This document shows positions 34,282-43,590 of a stretch of DNA of 64,000 nt, one piece after another. This stretch comes from Actinomadura sp. NBRC 104412. Lineage in GTDB: Bacteria > Actinomycetota > Actinomycetes > Streptosporangiales > Streptosporangiaceae. Position 1 is the first letter of the stretch; the number at the start of each line of letters is the position of its first letter. Under the pieces are notes generated by a model. That model ran no database searches, was not told the DNA's origin, and saw only the letters and a list, made by a program, of their open reading frames with translations. The stretch spans positions 1 to 64,000 of the forward strand of contig NZ_BSTM01000006.1 of NCBI RefSeq assembly GCF_030269515.1. Direction: 5' to 3'. Both the position numbers and the translations under genes were made by a program.

Positions 34282-34941
34282 TCAGCGGGCGCTCAGCAGC
34301 TCCGCCAGTTCGTCCTCCACGTCCTGGCTGGCCACGAACATCAGCTCGTCGCCCGGCTCCAGGGTGTCGTCGGCGGCGGGGACCAGCACCCGGCCCTCGC
34401 GCAGGATCGCCACCAGCGCGGTGTCGCGCGGCCAGCTCACCGAGCCGACCCGTTCGCCGCCCAGCGGGGCGTCCTCGGGCAGGGTCAGCTCGACCAGGTT
34501 GGCCTCGCCCTGCCGGAAGGTCATCAGCCGGACCAGGTCCCCGACGCTGACCGCCTCCTCGACCAGGGCCGACAGCAGCCGCGGCGTGGACACCGCGACG
34601 TCCACGCCCCACGACTCGTTGAACAGCCACTCGTTCTTGGGGTGGTTGATCCTGGCCACCACCCGCGGAACCCCGTACTCGGTCTTGGCCAGCAGCGACA
34701 CCACCAGGTTGACCTTGTCGTCCCCGGAGGAGGCGACCACCACCTGGCAGCGTTCCAGCGCGGCGTCGTCCAGCGAGGAGATCTCGCAGGCGTCCGCCAG
34801 CAGCCACTCGGCCCGCGGCACCATCTCCACCTTGATCGCCTTCGGGCTCTTGTCGATCAGCAGCACCTCGTGCCCGTTCTCCAGCAGCTCCTGGGCGATG
34901 GACCGGCCCACCGCCCCGGCCCCCGCGATCGCGACCCGCAT
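34282..34941 (-). CDS. ceoC: TrkA family potassium uptake regulatory protein (CeoC-like)
   Basis: A 219-residue cytosolic protein with an RCK/TrkA-N Rossmann domain ('MRVAIAGAGAVGRSIAQELLENGHEV', residues 1-130) that binds NAD(H) or nucleotides, and a TrkA-C domain (about 140-219, 'PGDELMFVASQDVEDEL'). Such proteins gate K+ channels or transporters. Its ATG overlaps the stop of the paired gene by one base (TGATG), so the two are made together and probably form heteromers. The pair beside APC permease and DUF3159 genes matches the mycobacterial CeoB/CeoC locus (Rv2691-Rv2692). Confidence 0.88.
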   Translation of the reverse strand: MRVAIAGAGAVGRSIAQELLENGHEVLLIDKSPKAIKVEMVPRAEWLLADACEISSLDDAALERCQVVVASSGDDKVNLVVSLLAKTEYGVPRVVARINHPKNEWLFNESWGVDVAVSTPRLLSALVEEAVSVGDLVRLMTFRQGEANLVELTLPEDAPLGGERVGSVSWPRDTALVAILREGRVLVPAADDTLEPGDELMFVASQDVEDELAELLSAR

Positions 34942-35606
34942 CAGGCGTCCTCCTCCGTGCGCACCGCCACTGCGGCGTTGATCCGTTCCAGCTCGCCCGC
35001 GCGGGCGATGACATGGACGATGTCGCCGTCCTGGATCACGGTCTCGGCCTGCGGCACCAGGGCCTCGCCCATCCGTGTGATGAAGGCCACACGGGTGCCG
35101 GCGGCCTCCTCCAGCGCGGCGACCTTGTCGCCCACCCAGGCGCGCCCGGCGTCCAGCTCGGCCAGCACCACCTCGCCGGTCGGGTCCCGCCACAGCGGCT
35201 CGGCGCCCTCGGGCAGCAGCCGGCGCAGGATCTGGTCGGCCGTCCACCGCACGGTCGCCACCGTGGGGATCCCCAGCCGCTGGTAGACCTCGGCGCGGCG
35301 GGGGTCGTAGATCCGCGCCACCACATTCTCGATGCCGAAGGTCTCGCGCGCCACCCGGGCGGAGATGATGTTGGAGTTGTCGCCGCTGCTGACGGCGACG
35401 AACGCGGACGCGTGTTCGATGCCCGCCTCGGCGATCACGTCCCGGTCGAACCCGAACCCGGTGACCCGGCGCCCCTTGAAGCCGCTGCGCAGCCGGCGGA
35501 AGGCCTCCGGGTTCTGATCGATGATCGCCACCGAGTGGCCCTTGTCCTCCAGGATGTGGGCGAGCGTCGACCCGACGCGGCCGCATCCCATGATCACGAT
35601 ATGCAC
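34941..35606 (-). CDS. ceoB: TrkA family potassium uptake regulatory protein (CeoB-like)
   Basis: A 221-residue RCK protein, first gene of the pair. The N-terminal domain opens 'MHIVIMGCGRVGSTLAHILEDKGHSV' and contains 'AVSSGDNSNIISARVARETF'; the C-terminal TrkA-C domain runs from about 140. 'GCGRVG' is the dinucleotide-binding loop. GTG start at 35606 with AAGGA six bases upstream; it keeps the beta strand intact, whereas the internal ATG would cut it. Divergent from the APC permease gene by 205 bp, which suggests shared regulation of ion and amino-acid or K+ transport. Confidence 0.88.
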   Translation of the reverse strand: MHIVIMGCGRVGSTLAHILEDKGHSVAIIDQNPEAFRRLRSGFKGRRVTGFGFDRDVIAEAGIEHASAFVAVSSGDNSNIISARVARETFGIENVVARIYDPRRAEVYQRLGIPTVATVRWTADQILRRLLPEGAEPLWRDPTGEVVLAELDAGRAWVGDKVAALEEAAGTRVAFITRMGEALVPQAETVIQDGDIVHVIARAGELERINAAVAVRTEEDA

Positions 35607-35811
35607 GCCCGTTCCTTCCCTGACGCCCAGGGTCCGCTCCGGCTCGAAGATCCTGCCGGGCTGCAAAACTACACATCCGCCCAGGCGAGTACTACCCAGC
35701 ACCGGGCCGCGCCGCTCCGCGTGGTGCGGGCGGGATCCGGGGCCGTCCCCGGTTCCGCCCACCGGGCGGTCGCGTGCCGACCGGCCGCCTCGCGGAGTTA
35801 GAGTCTCGTTC

Positions 35812-37887
35812 GTGCCGAAGGTTTCAGACCTCGTGAAACGCGCTCTGCTGGGCCGTGCCCTGCGGAGCACGCAGTTGCACGAGCAACTGCTGCCCAAGCG
35901 GATCGCGTTGCCGATCTTCGCCAGCGACCCGCTGTCGTCGGTCGCCTACGCCCCCCAGGAACTACTGATGATGCTCGCGATCGCGGGCGTCTCCTTCTAC
36001 AGCTTCGGCCCGTGGATCGCGGTGGCCATCGTCCTGCTGATGGCGGTGGTCGTGGCCTCCTACCGGCAGAACGTGTACGCCTACCCCAGCGGGGGAGGCG
36101 ACTACGAGATCGCCACCGTCAACCTCGGCCCCAACGCCGGCCTGACGGTGGCCAGCGCACTCCTGGTGGACTACGTCCTCACCGTGGCGGTGTCGGTGTC
36201 GTCGGGCGTGGACAACATCGGCTCGGCGATTCCCTGGATCGAGCACAACCGGGTCGCCACCGCGATCGCGATCATCGTCCTGCTCACCGTGATCAACCTG
36301 CGCGGCGTGCGGGAGTCCGGGATGTTCTTCGCCATCCCCACCTACGCGTTCGTGGTCGGCGTGCTCGGCATGATCGTCGTCGGCCTGTTCCGGCTGGGCG
36401 TGCTGGGGGACGAGCTGACCGCGCCCACCGCCGGCCTGGAGATCCGCGCCGAGCAGACCGACCTGGCCGGCTTCGCCGTGCTGTTCCTGCTCCTGCGGGC
36501 GTTCTCCTCCGGCTGCGCCGCGCTGACCGGGGTGGAGGCCATCAGCAACGGGGTGCCCGCCTTCCGCAAGCCCAAGAGCCGCAACGCCGCCACGACGCTG
36601 CTGATGATGGGCGCCATCGCCGTCACCATGTTCTGCGGCGTGATCGCGCTGGCGATGGAGTCGCGCGTGCGGGTCGCCGAGGTCCCGGCGGAGCAGTTGC
36701 TGAGGGACGGGCGGCCGGTCGGGGACGACTACGTCCAGGAACCGATCCTCACCCAGGTCGCCTCCGCGGTGTTCGGGGACGGCTCGCCGCCCTTCCTCTA
36801 CATCGCCGCCGTCACCGCCCTGATCCTGTTCCTGGCGGCCAACACCGCCTACAACGGCTTCCCGGTGCTCGGCTCCATCCTGGCCAGGGACGGCTACCTG
36901 CCGCGCCAGCTCCACACCCGCGGCGACCGGCTGGCCTTCAGCAACGGCATCATCATCCTGGCCACGATGGCGGGCCTGCTGGTGTACGCGTTCCAGGCCG
37001 AGGTCACCCGGCTGATCCAGCTCTACATCGTCGGCGTGTTCGTGTCGTTCACGCTGAGCCAGATCGGCATGGTGCGGCACTGGAACCGCAGGCTGACCAC
37101 CGAGACCGACCCGGCCGCGCGGCGGCACATGCAGCGCTCCCGGGCGATCAACGCCATCGGCGGCTCCACCACGGGGTTCGTGCTGGTCGTCGTTCTGATC
37201 ACCAAGTTCACGCACGGCGCCTACATCGTCTGTATCGCGATGCCGCTGCTGTTCCTGCTCATGAGGTCGATCCGGCGGCACTACGACCGGGTGGCCGAGG
37301 AACTGGTGCCCTCCGGCGAGGACGTGGTGCTGCCCGCGCGCAACCACGCGATCGTGCTGGTGTCCAAGCTGCACAAGCCGACCCTGCGGGCCCTGGCCTA
37401 CGCGCGGGCGACCCGTCCGTCCACCCTGGAGGCCGTCACGGTCGGGGTGGACGCGGCGGAGTCGGCGCGGCTGCGCGAGGAGTGGGAGGCGCTCGACCTG
37501 CCCGTCCAGCTCAAGACCCTTGACTCGCCGTACCGGGAGATCACCCGGCCGGTGCTGGAGTACGTCAAGAGCGTGCGCCGCAGGAGCCCGCGCGACGTGG
37601 TGACGGTGTTCCTGCCCGAGTACGTGGTCGGCCACTGGTGGGAGAACCTGCTGCACAACCAGAGCGCCCTGCGGCTGAAGACCCGGCTGCTGTTCCTGCC
37701 CGGCGTCATGGTCACCAGCGTGCCCTGGCAGCTCGCCTCGTCCGACCGGCTCAAGGGCCGTCCCGAGCCCGAGGGGCCGGGCGCGGTGCGCCGCCCGCTC
37801 CGGGAGACGCCGCGCGCCCTGCCCGGCCAGGACGGCGGACGGGAGGGAGCACCCGCGGGCGGCGGTATCGTTTCGGATCGTGACTGA
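35812..37887 (+). CDS. APC superfamily permease (K+/amino-acid type, Rv2690c-like)
   Basis: A 691-residue membrane protein with about 12 helices and a 190-residue cytosolic C-terminal domain. 'LPIFASDPLSSVAYAPQELL' and 'AYPSGGGDYEIATVNLGPNAGLTVASALLVDYVLTVAVSV' type sequence mark the APC family. The C-terminal soluble part ('HAIVLVSKLHKPTLRALAYARATRPSTLEAVTVGVD') resembles a universal-stress-type fold. The position next to CeoB/CeoC suggests the TrkA proteins regulate this transporter, possibly for K+; that is inference from synteny. GTG start at 35812; no good ribosome binding site, so it may be leaderless. The 3' end overlaps the methyltransferase gene by 8 bases. Confidence 0.88.
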   Translation: MPKVSDLVKRALLGRALRSTQLHEQLLPKRIALPIFASDPLSSVAYAPQELLMMLAIAGVSFYSFGPWIAVAIVLLMAVVVASYRQNVYAYPSGGGDYEIATVNLGPNAGLTVASALLVDYVLTVAVSVSSGVDNIGSAIPWIEHNRVATAIAIIVLLTVINLRGVRESGMFFAIPTYAFVVGVLGMIVVGLFRLGVLGDELTAPTAGLEIRAEQTDLAGFAVLFLLLRAFSSGCAALTGVEAISNGVPAFRKPKSRNAATTLLMMGAIAVTMFCGVIALAMESRVRVAEVPAEQLLRDGRPVGDDYVQEPILTQVASAVFGDGSPPFLYIAAVTALILFLAANTAYNGFPVLGSILARDGYLPRQLHTRGDRLAFSNGIIILATMAGLLVYAFQAEVTRLIQLYIVGVFVSFTLSQIGMVRHWNRRLTTETDPAARRHMQRSRAINAIGGSTTGFVLVVVLITKFTHGAYIVCIAMPLLFLLMRSIRRHYDRVAEELVPSGEDVVLPARNHAIVLVSKLHKPTLRALAYARATRPSTLEAVTVGVDAAESARLREEWEALDLPVQLKTLDSPYREITRPVLEYVKSVRRRSPRDVVTVFLPEYVVGHWWENLLHNQSALRLKTRLLFLPGVMVTSVPWQLASSDRLKGRPEPEGPGAVRRPLRETPRALPGQDGGREGAPAGGGIVSDRD

Positions 37888-39301
37888 ATCGCCCGGCCCG
37901 CGGAAAGAGCCCGAGCCCGCCGACCTTCCCGGCCTTCTCGACCTGGAGGTCGGCAAGGTCGCCAACGGCGGCTTCTGCGTGGCCAGGCACGAGGGCCGGG
38001 TGGTGTTCGTCCGGCACGCCCTGCCGGGCGAGCGGGTCCGCGCCCGCGTCACCGAGCGCACCAAGAACTTCCTGCGCGCCGACGCGGTGGAGATCCTGTC
38101 CGCGTCCCCCGACCGGGTCCAGGCGCCGTGCCCGTTCGCGGGTCCGGGCCGGTGCGGGGGGTGCGACTGGCAGCACGCCTCCCTGCCCGCGCAGCGCCGC
38201 CTGAAGGCCGCCGTCGTCGAGGAACAGCTTGAACGGGTCGCCGGGATCAAGCGCGAGGTCACGGTCGAGGAGGTGCCCTTTCCCGAGGGCACGGGAGACA
38301 CGGAGGTCCGGCCGGGTCCCGGGCTCGGCTGGCGCACCCGCGTCCAGTTCGCTGTGGCCGGCACCACCGGCGAACGGCGCACCCGCTCGCACGACTTCGC
38401 CGCCGTGGACGGCACCATCGGCCTGCGCCGCCACCGCTCGCACGACATCGAGCCGATCGACGAGTGCCTGATCGCCCACCCGGGCGTGGAGGAGATGGGC
38501 ATCGAGCGCAAGCGCTGGCCCGGCGCCACCTCCGTGGAGGGCATCGTGTCGGCCACCACGGGCGACCGCGTCGTCTCCCTCAAGGGCCGCCGCAACGCCC
38601 GCGTGCCGCGCCTGGACGTCCCCGTACGGCTCGTCCGCAAGGGCGCGCCGCAGCAGGGCCCGGTCCCGTACGTGCGCGAGGAGGTCTCCGGGAGGCTGTT
38701 CCAGGTCAGCGGCAGCGGGTTCTGGCAGGTGCACCCGGGGGCGGCGCGGCTGCTGGCGGAGGCCGTCCTGGACGCCCTGGCGCCCCGGCCCGGCGAGATC
38801 GCGGTCGACCTCTACTGCGGCGCGGGCCTGTTCACCGCCCACCTGGCCGAACGGGTCGGTCCCGAGGGCCTGGTGGTGGGGGTGGAGTCCGACGGGCAGG
38901 CCGTCCGGGACGCCAAGCACAACCTGCGGGACCTTCCGCAGGCCGCGGTCGAGCGCGGCCAGGTCGAGGAGGTGCTGCCCACCCTGGAGTTCGGTGTCGC
39001 GGCGGGCACGGAGCGCACCCAGGCCAAGCGCGGCGGCGGGCACCATCGCGGCAGCCGTGTCCGCGGCGCCGACCTCGTCGTCCTGGACCCGCCCCGCGCG
39101 GGCGCGGGCCGCGAGGTGGTGGAGCGGATCGCCGCGCTCGCCACCCGCAAGATCGCGTACGTCTCCTGCGACCCCGCGACCCTGGCCCGCGACCTGGCCT
39201 ACTTCGGTGAGCGCGGCTGGACGCTGGAGTCCTTCCGCGCCTTCGACGCCTTCCCCATGACCCAGCACGTCGAGTGCCTGGCCACCCTGGTCAGGGGCTA
39301 G
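37880..39301 (+). CDS. TrmA/RumA family RNA (uracil-5-)-methyltransferase
   Basis: A 473-residue SAM-dependent RNA methyltransferase. A TRAM domain spans residues about 18-78; Cys84, Cys92, Cys95 and Cys196 are placed as in the [4Fe-4S] cluster of RumA. The Rossmann part has 'VDLYCGAGLFTAHLAERVGPEGLVVGVE' (SAM site), 'VVLDPPRAGAGREVVE' and the catalytic Cys in 'YVSCDPATLARDL'. Likely makes 5-methyluridine in rRNA or tRNA. GTG start at 37880 lies inside the permease gene. Homologous to Rv2689c, which follows the same permease. Convergent end overlaps the ABC permease gene by 11 bp. Confidence 0.9.
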   Translation: MTESPGPRKEPEPADLPGLLDLEVGKVANGGFCVARHEGRVVFVRHALPGERVRARVTERTKNFLRADAVEILSASPDRVQAPCPFAGPGRCGGCDWQHASLPAQRRLKAAVVEEQLERVAGIKREVTVEEVPFPEGTGDTEVRPGPGLGWRTRVQFAVAGTTGERRTRSHDFAAVDGTIGLRRHRSHDIEPIDECLIAHPGVEEMGIERKRWPGATSVEGIVSATTGDRVVSLKGRRNARVPRLDVPVRLVRKGAPQQGPVPYVREEVSGRLFQVSGSGFWQVHPGAARLLAEAVLDALAPRPGEIAVDLYCGAGLFTAHLAERVGPEGLVVGVESDGQAVRDAKHNLRDLPQAAVERGQVEEVLPTLEFGVAAGTERTQAKRGGGHHRGSRVRGADLVVLDPPRAGAGREVVERIAALATRKIAYVSCDPATLARDLAYFGERGWTLESFRAFDAFPMTQHVECLATLVRG

Positions 39302-40496
39302 CCAGCGCCTCGGTGGGCGGGAGCCGCGCCGCGCGCAGCGCCGGGTAGAGCCCGGCCACGGCGCCGATGAGGAGGGTGGCCAGGATGCCCCCGGCCATGG
39401 CCCATGCCGGGACGACGGTCGGCCAGCCCCGGCTGAGGGCGTACACGGCGGTGACCACCGTCCCGAGCGCCACGCCTCCGGTGCCTCCCAGGGCCGCCAG
39501 AAGCTGGGACTCGGTGAGGAACTGGACGCGGATGTGCCCGCGGGTGGCGCCCACGGAACGGCGCAGCCCGATCTCCGCGCGGCGTTCCAGGACGGAGATG
39601 ACCATGGTGTTGGCCACGCCGAGCCCGCCCACGAGCAGCGCCACCGCGCCGAGGCCCAGCAGGAGCCCGGTGAAGGCCCGGTCCGTGGCCGCCTCCGCGG
39701 CGAGCGCCTCGGAGGGCTGGCTGACGTCGGTCTCGTTGGGCGCCTCGGGGTTGGCGGTGGCGGCCAGCAGGTCCCGGACGGCCTCCACCGAGTCCTTCCT
39801 GGCCCGGGTGTAGATGGTGGTGGGGTTGCCGTCGTACCCGAGGCGGGCCGCCGCCACGTCCCGGCCGACCAGGGCCGCGGAGTCCAGCTCGGGGGCCAGG
39901 AGGTTGGGCGCGAGGATGCCGACGACGGTGAACCACTGGCCGCCGAGCCACACCTGCCGGCCGGGTCCCGCGATGCCGAGCCGGTCGGCCGAGGCCGAGC
40001 CCAGGACGACGGCCGGATAGCGGACCGTCCCGGCGTTCAGCCAGCTTCCCGAGGCCATGGTGAGGCCGACGGTGCGGGGCAGCCCGAGGTCGGCGGCCAG
40101 GACGCTGATGCCGCCGGTCTCACCCGCCGGCATGTGGTCGTTGCGGTACACCCGCGCGCTCTTGACCCGTCCGGTGGACGCGGCCGACTCGACCTGCGGC
40201 ATCCGGGCGATCATGCCGGGCGCGGATGGTGGCAGCGCGGCGTCCGCGCCGAAGAAGTCCTTGCCCGGCGCGACCGTCAGCAGGTTGGTGCCGAGCCGGT
40301 CGAGGGTGGCCTGGAGCTGCGCGCGGCTGGAGGACGAGATGCCCACCACCGCGATCATCGCGGCGATCCCGATGGCGATGCCCAGCGCGGACAGGACCAC
40401 CCGCAGGGGACGGGCGCGCAGCCCGGCCGCCCCGACCCGCAGCACGTCGCCGGGCAGGAGGCGGGAGGGGGCGTCGGCGTGCGCCGGACCGCTCAC
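39291..40496 (-). CDS. MacB/FtsX-type ABC transporter permease
   Basis: A 401-residue protein with one N-terminal transmembrane helix (about 33-54, '[21 protein letters not shown]'), a periplasmic-type MacB domain of about 200 residues exposed outside the membrane, and three C-terminal helices with '[35 protein letters not shown]', the FtsX signature. Works with the ATPase encoded just upstream as a mechanotransmission pump for lipids, peptides or antibiotics. GTG start at 40496 overlaps the ATPase stop. Last gene of a four-gene operon (lipoprotein, adaptor, ATPase, permease). Confidence 0.9.
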   Translation of the reverse strand: MSGPAHADAPSRLLPGDVLRVGAAGLRARPLRVVLSALGIAIGIAAMIAVVGISSSSRAQLQATLDRLGTNLLTVAPGKDFFGADAALPPSAPGMIARMPQVESAASTGRVKSARVYRNDHMPAGETGGISVLAADLGLPRTVGLTMASGSWLNAGTVRYPAVVLGSASADRLGIAGPGRQVWLGGQWFTVVGILAPNLLAPELDSAALVGRDVAAARLGYDGNPTTIYTRARKDSVEAVRDLLAATANPEAPNETDVSQPSEALAAEAATDRAFTGLLLGLGAVALLVGGLGVANTMVISVLERRAEIGLRRSVGATRGHIRVQFLTESQLLAALGGTGGVALGTVVTAVYALSRGWPTVVPAWAMAGGILATLLIGAVAGLYPALRAARLPPTEALASP

Positions 40497-41185
40497 TGTG
40501 TCACCTCCAGGCTCGCCGCGCCGTCGTGGACGATCTGCCCGTCGTGCATGCGGACCTGGCGCGGCAGGGTGGCGGCGATGTCGCGGTCGTGGGTGATCAG
40601 GACGACGGTGGTGCCGCCGGAGGCCAGCTCCCTGAGCAGGTCCAGCACGCCCGCGCCGGACGCCGAGTCGAGGTTGCCGGTCGGCTCGTCGGCCAGCAGC
40701 AGCTCCGGCCGCCCCGCGACCGCGCGGGCGATCGCGACCCGCTGCCGTTCCCCGCCGGACAGCTCGTGCGGCCGGTGGGTGACGCGGTGGCCGAGGCCGA
40801 CCCGTTCGAGCGCCTCACGCGCCATCTCGCGGCGCCGGCCGGCGGGAAGGCCCGTGTACAGCAGCCCGCCGGCGACGTTGCCGAGCGCGGTGACCCCCGG
40901 CGCGAGATGGAACGCCTGGAACACGAAGCCGATGCGGCGGGCCCGCAGCCCGGACAGCCGCCGGTCGCTCAGCCGCGCCACGTCCCGTCCCCCGATCAGG
41001 ACGGTGCCGTCACTGGGACGGTCCAGCGTTCCCATCATGTGCAGCAGGGTGGACTTGCCCGAGCCGGAGGGGCCGACGACCGCGACCAGCTCGCCCGCCT
41101 CGATCGTGAGGCTCACCGAGTCCAGCGCGGTGACGCCGCCGGGGTAGGTCTTGGTGACCTGCCGCAGCTCCACCACCGGGGTCAT
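40493..41185 (-). CDS. ABC transporter ATP-binding protein (MacB/LolD type)
   Basis: A 230-residue ATPase. Walker A 'GPSGSGKST' (38-46), Q-loop 'FVFQAF', signature '[14 protein letters not shown]', Walker B 'LLLADEPT' and the H-loop 'LITHDRD' are all intact, so it is active. 'EPTGNLD' after Walker B is the hallmark of the MacB/LolD/FtsE branch. ATG at 41185 overlaps the adaptor's stop (ATGA). Partner permease follows with a GTGA overlap. Confidence 0.93.
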   Translation of the reverse strand: MTPVVELRQVTKTYPGGVTALDSVSLTIEAGELVAVVGPSGSGKSTLLHMMGTLDRPSDGTVLIGGRDVARLSDRRLSGLRARRIGFVFQAFHLAPGVTALGNVAGGLLYTGLPAGRRREMAREALERVGLGHRVTHRPHELSGGERQRVAIARAVAGRPELLLADEPTGNLDSASGAGVLDLLRELASGGTTVVLITHDRDIAATLPRQVRMHDGQIVHDGAASLEVTQ

Positions 41186-42222
41186 GAGGGCACCCCCACC
41201 TTCATGCCCTCCGTCAGGCCGGGGCCGGAGATCTCGACCTTGCCCTGGGTGAACACGCCGGTCTCGACGGGGAGGGTCCGCGTCCGGCCGTTCTCCACGA
41301 CCTGGACCGCGTAGCCGCCGGAGGGCTGGGCGAGCAGCGCCCCGATCGGCACGGCCAGCACGCCCTCGTGCCGTTCCGCGATCAGCTTCACCAGGACGGG
41401 CGCGCGGTCGTACGGGACGGACGTCCGCCCGCGCACCGCGATGGTGACGTCGATCGTGGCGGGGTCGTCCCCCTGGCCTGCCGTGGCGACCGTGCCCACG
41501 TTCGTGATGGTGCCCTCGAGGGTGCCGCCCTCGGGCAGCTCGATCGTGACCTTGGCGCCCTTCTTGGCGAGCCGCTGGTATTGGACGTCCAGGTCGACCA
41601 TGACCCGGCGCTCCGTTCCCGTGTAGGTGAAGACGGGCCCGCCGGCCCGCTCGCCGACGCTCGTCTTGCGCTCGGCCACCCGGATCTCGCCGGGCGCGAT
41701 CAGCACCGAGCCGGGGGCGAGCGTGCCGGTCTCCGGCAGGCCCAGGTCGCCCTGCCAGTCCTTCAGGGCGGTGGCGGTGGCGGTACCGAACTCCTCGTCC
41801 ACGGTGAAACCGGAGTATCCGAGGGCGCGCAGGTTGAGTTCGAGCTGCTTGACGTCGGGTCCTTCCATCCCGGGCGACAGCGTCCGGTACACCGGCAGCC
41901 GCCCGTACAGCAGCGGCACGGGCCGGTTGTCCACCTTGTACGCGGCCCGCCCCCGCCGCAGCGTGGTGCCCGCGGCGGGCAGCCAGGTCACGGTGCCGCC
42001 GCCCGAGGTGGTCGCGGTACGGGTGGAGCCGTAGCCGAGGGTTCCGTCGACCTGCTGCGTCTCGACCAGCGTCGTGCGTTCGACCGGGGCCGTGGCGGGC
42101 GGCAGGCCGCCGCGCCCGGTGGTCGGGGCCTCGCCGCCCCCGAGGCCCACGGTGGCCAGCCCGGCCCCGGCGGCGACCACCACCCCCGCGGCGCTGAGGG
42201 CGACGGCGCGGGCGCGGCTCAT
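41182..42222 (-). CDS. Efflux adaptor (HlyD/MacA-like) with a peptidoglycan-binding domain
   Basis: A 346-residue exported protein: signal/anchor helix at 6-28, a lipoyl/barrel-sandwich region split by an inserted PG-binding-1 domain (about 116-168, '[26 protein letters not shown]'), then a beta-barrel ('[25 protein letters not shown]') and a C-terminal domain ('[26 protein letters not shown]'). In Gram-positive bacteria such adaptors link MacB-type pumps to the cell wall. ATGA overlaps on both sides tie it to the lipoprotein and ATPase genes. Confidence 0.88.
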   Translation of the reverse strand: MSRARAVALSAAGVVVAAGAGLATVGLGGGEAPTTGRGGLPPATAPVERTTLVETQQVDGTLGYGSTRTATTSGGGTVTWLPAAGTTLRRGRAAYKVDNRPVPLLYGRLPVYRTLSPGMEGPDVKQLELNLRALGYSGFTVDEEFGTATATALKDWQGDLGLPETGTLAPGSVLIAPGEIRVAERKTSVGERAGGPVFTYTGTERRVMVDLDVQYQRLAKKGAKVTIELPEGGTLEGTITNVGTVATAGQGDDPATIDVTIAVRGRTSVPYDRAPVLVKLIAERHEGVLAVPIGALLAQPSGGYAVQVVENGRTRTLPVETGVFTQGKVEISGPGLTEGMKVGVPS

Positions 42223-42755
42223 CCGCCCCTCCTGATACGCGCGGGCTTGTCCATGCCCTTGGGGCGGCACTTCTTCTCGGCCGCCTTGAAGACCGGGTCG
42301 TCCGGATTGATCTTGGGCCCGCCGCCCCCTTGCTGGTTGATCACGATGCCGCCGTTGGGGTTGGGATCGGGGAAGGACGGGACGCCGTTCTCGCGCATGC
42401 ACTTGGCCATCGCCCGCAGCTCGGCGAGTTGCTCGGCCTTGGGCTTGGCGGGCTTGCCGCCGTTGGGCATCAGGTGGCGGCACTTCTTCTCCGCGGCCTG
42501 CGCCTTCCGCCTGTTGATGGCATCGGCGGACTGCCTGCGTTCGACCGTGATGCGCCCGCCCTCCGCGGACGGGTCGGGCATGTCGATGCCGTTGGCCCGC
42601 ATGCACTTGGCGTACTGGCGCATCTTCTCCTGGTCGTTGGCCGCCGCCCGCCGGCTCGCGCCCGTTGTCGCCGCCCCGTTCTTGTTGCCGCAGGCGGGCG
42701 TGACCGTCGCCAGCAGCAAGAGCAGAACCAGCGTTATCGGTCCTCGTCGTCGCAT
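42219..42755 (-). CDS. Lipoprotein with duplicated KCMRxNG motif
   Basis: A 178-residue lipoprotein: basic n-region, hydrophobic core and lipobox 'TPAC' with Cys22. The mature part has two copies of a 40-60 residue unit: '[13 protein letters not shown]' (about 50-62) ending 'KKCRHLMP', and '[14 protein letters not shown]' (about 118-131) ending 'KKCRPKG'. Each unit holds two cysteines that could form a disulfide. Similar small proteins accompany ABC efflux operons in actinobacteria, but no function is known to me. It is the first gene of the operon and is divergent from the second two-component system, 178 bp away. Confidence 0.85.
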   Translation of the reverse strand: MRRRGPITLVLLLLLATVTPACGNKNGAATTGASRRAAANDQEKMRQYAKCMRANGIDMPDPSAEGGRITVERRQSADAINRRKAQAAEKKCRHLMPNGGKPAKPKAEQLAELRAMAKCMRENGVPSFPDPNPNGGIVINQQGGGGPKINPDDPVFKAAEKKCRPKGMDKPARIRRGG

Positions 42756-42822
42756 GGTGGATCTCCTCGTCGAGCCCCGGCGGCGAGCCCGCCGGGCGCC
42801 CCGCAGTCCACCGGCTGAGGGA

Positions 42823-42866
42823 TAACCGTGGCGTAACCGGTTCGGGTTATGCCCGCGTTACGCCCG
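42823..42866. promoter_or_regulatory. Two tandem repeats at 11-bp period between the ABC operon and the second two-component system
   Basis: TAACCG at 42823-42828 and 42834-42839 (11 bp apart), then GTTATGCCCG at 42846-42855 and GTTACGCCCG at 42857-42866 (again 11 bp apart). These look like tandem half-sites for an OmpR-type regulator placed between divergent operons. The regulator encoded at 42934 is the obvious candidate; binding is inference. Confidence 0.5.
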
Positions 42867-42933
42867 TTGCGGCACGCTGATCCGCGGACGCGCGCCACCG
42901 GCCGTGGGCGGGCACGAGGGGACGGGAAGGAAC

Positions 42934-43590
42934 GTGCGGATACTGATCGCCGAGGACGAGCGGATGCTGGCCGACCTGATCGCCGAGGGCCTGCGGGCGG
43001 AGGCGCTCGCGGTGGACGTGGTCAACGACGGTGACGCCGCGCTGGAACGCCTCGGCGTCAACGACTACGACGTGCTGATCCTGGACCGCGACCTGCCGGT
43101 GGTGCACGGCGACGACGTGTGCCGGGCCGTGGTGGAGTCGGGCGCGCACGTGCGGGTGCTGATGCTGACCGCCGCCGGCACCGTCCCGGCGCGGGTGGAC
43201 GGGCTGCGGCTCGGCGCCGACGACTACCTGACCAAGCCGTTCGCGTTCGAGGAGCTGGTGGCCAGGATCCACGCGCTGGGCCGGCGCGCCCGTCCCGCCG
43301 ACCCGCCGCTGCTGGAACGCGCCGGGGTGCGGCTCGACCCGGCCCGCCACGAGGTCTACCGCGACGGCCGGTACCTGCATCTCGCGCGCAAGGAGTTCGG
43401 GGTGCTGGCCGAGCTGCTGCGCGCGGGCGGCGCGGTCGTGTCGGCCGAGCGGCTGCTGGAGAAGGTGTGGGACGAGCACACCGACCCGTTCACCAACACC
43501 GTCCGGGTCACGGTGATGAAGCTGCGCCGCAAGCTCGGCGACCCGCCCATCATCGAGACCGTTCCTGGAGTGGGGTACCGAATTCCATGA
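42934..43590 (+). CDS. OmpR-family response regulator, paralogue of the CutR-like protein
   Basis: A 218-residue regulator with receiver domain (Asp51 in 'LILDRDLPVVHGDD', Lys101 in 'LTKPFAF') and OmpR-type DNA-binding domain ending 'IIETVPGVGYRIP'. Most positions in the receiver and the last 60 residues match the regulator at 9507-10160, so the two come from duplication and may cross-talk. GTG at 42934 with GGGAAGGAA upstream is chosen over an upstream frame start at 42904. ATGA overlap with the kinase gene. It probably controls the divergent lipoprotein-ABC operon and itself. Confidence 0.9.
   Translation: MRILIAEDERMLADLIAEGLRAEALAVDVVNDGDAALERLGVNDYDVLILDRDLPVVHGDDVCRAVVESGAHVRVLMLTAAGTVPARVDGLRLGADDYLTKPFAFEELVARIHALGRRARPADPPLLERAGVRLDPARHEVYRDGRYLHLARKEFGVLAELLRAGGAVVSAERLLEKVWDEHTDPFTNTVRVTVMKLRRKLGDPPIIETVPGVGYRIP

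Noticed and set aside
34986..35690. Long plus-strand frames antisense to the ceoC/ceoB pair
   Set aside because: Shadow frames caused by high GC; no domain or ribosome binding site, while the minus-strand TrkA domains are clear.
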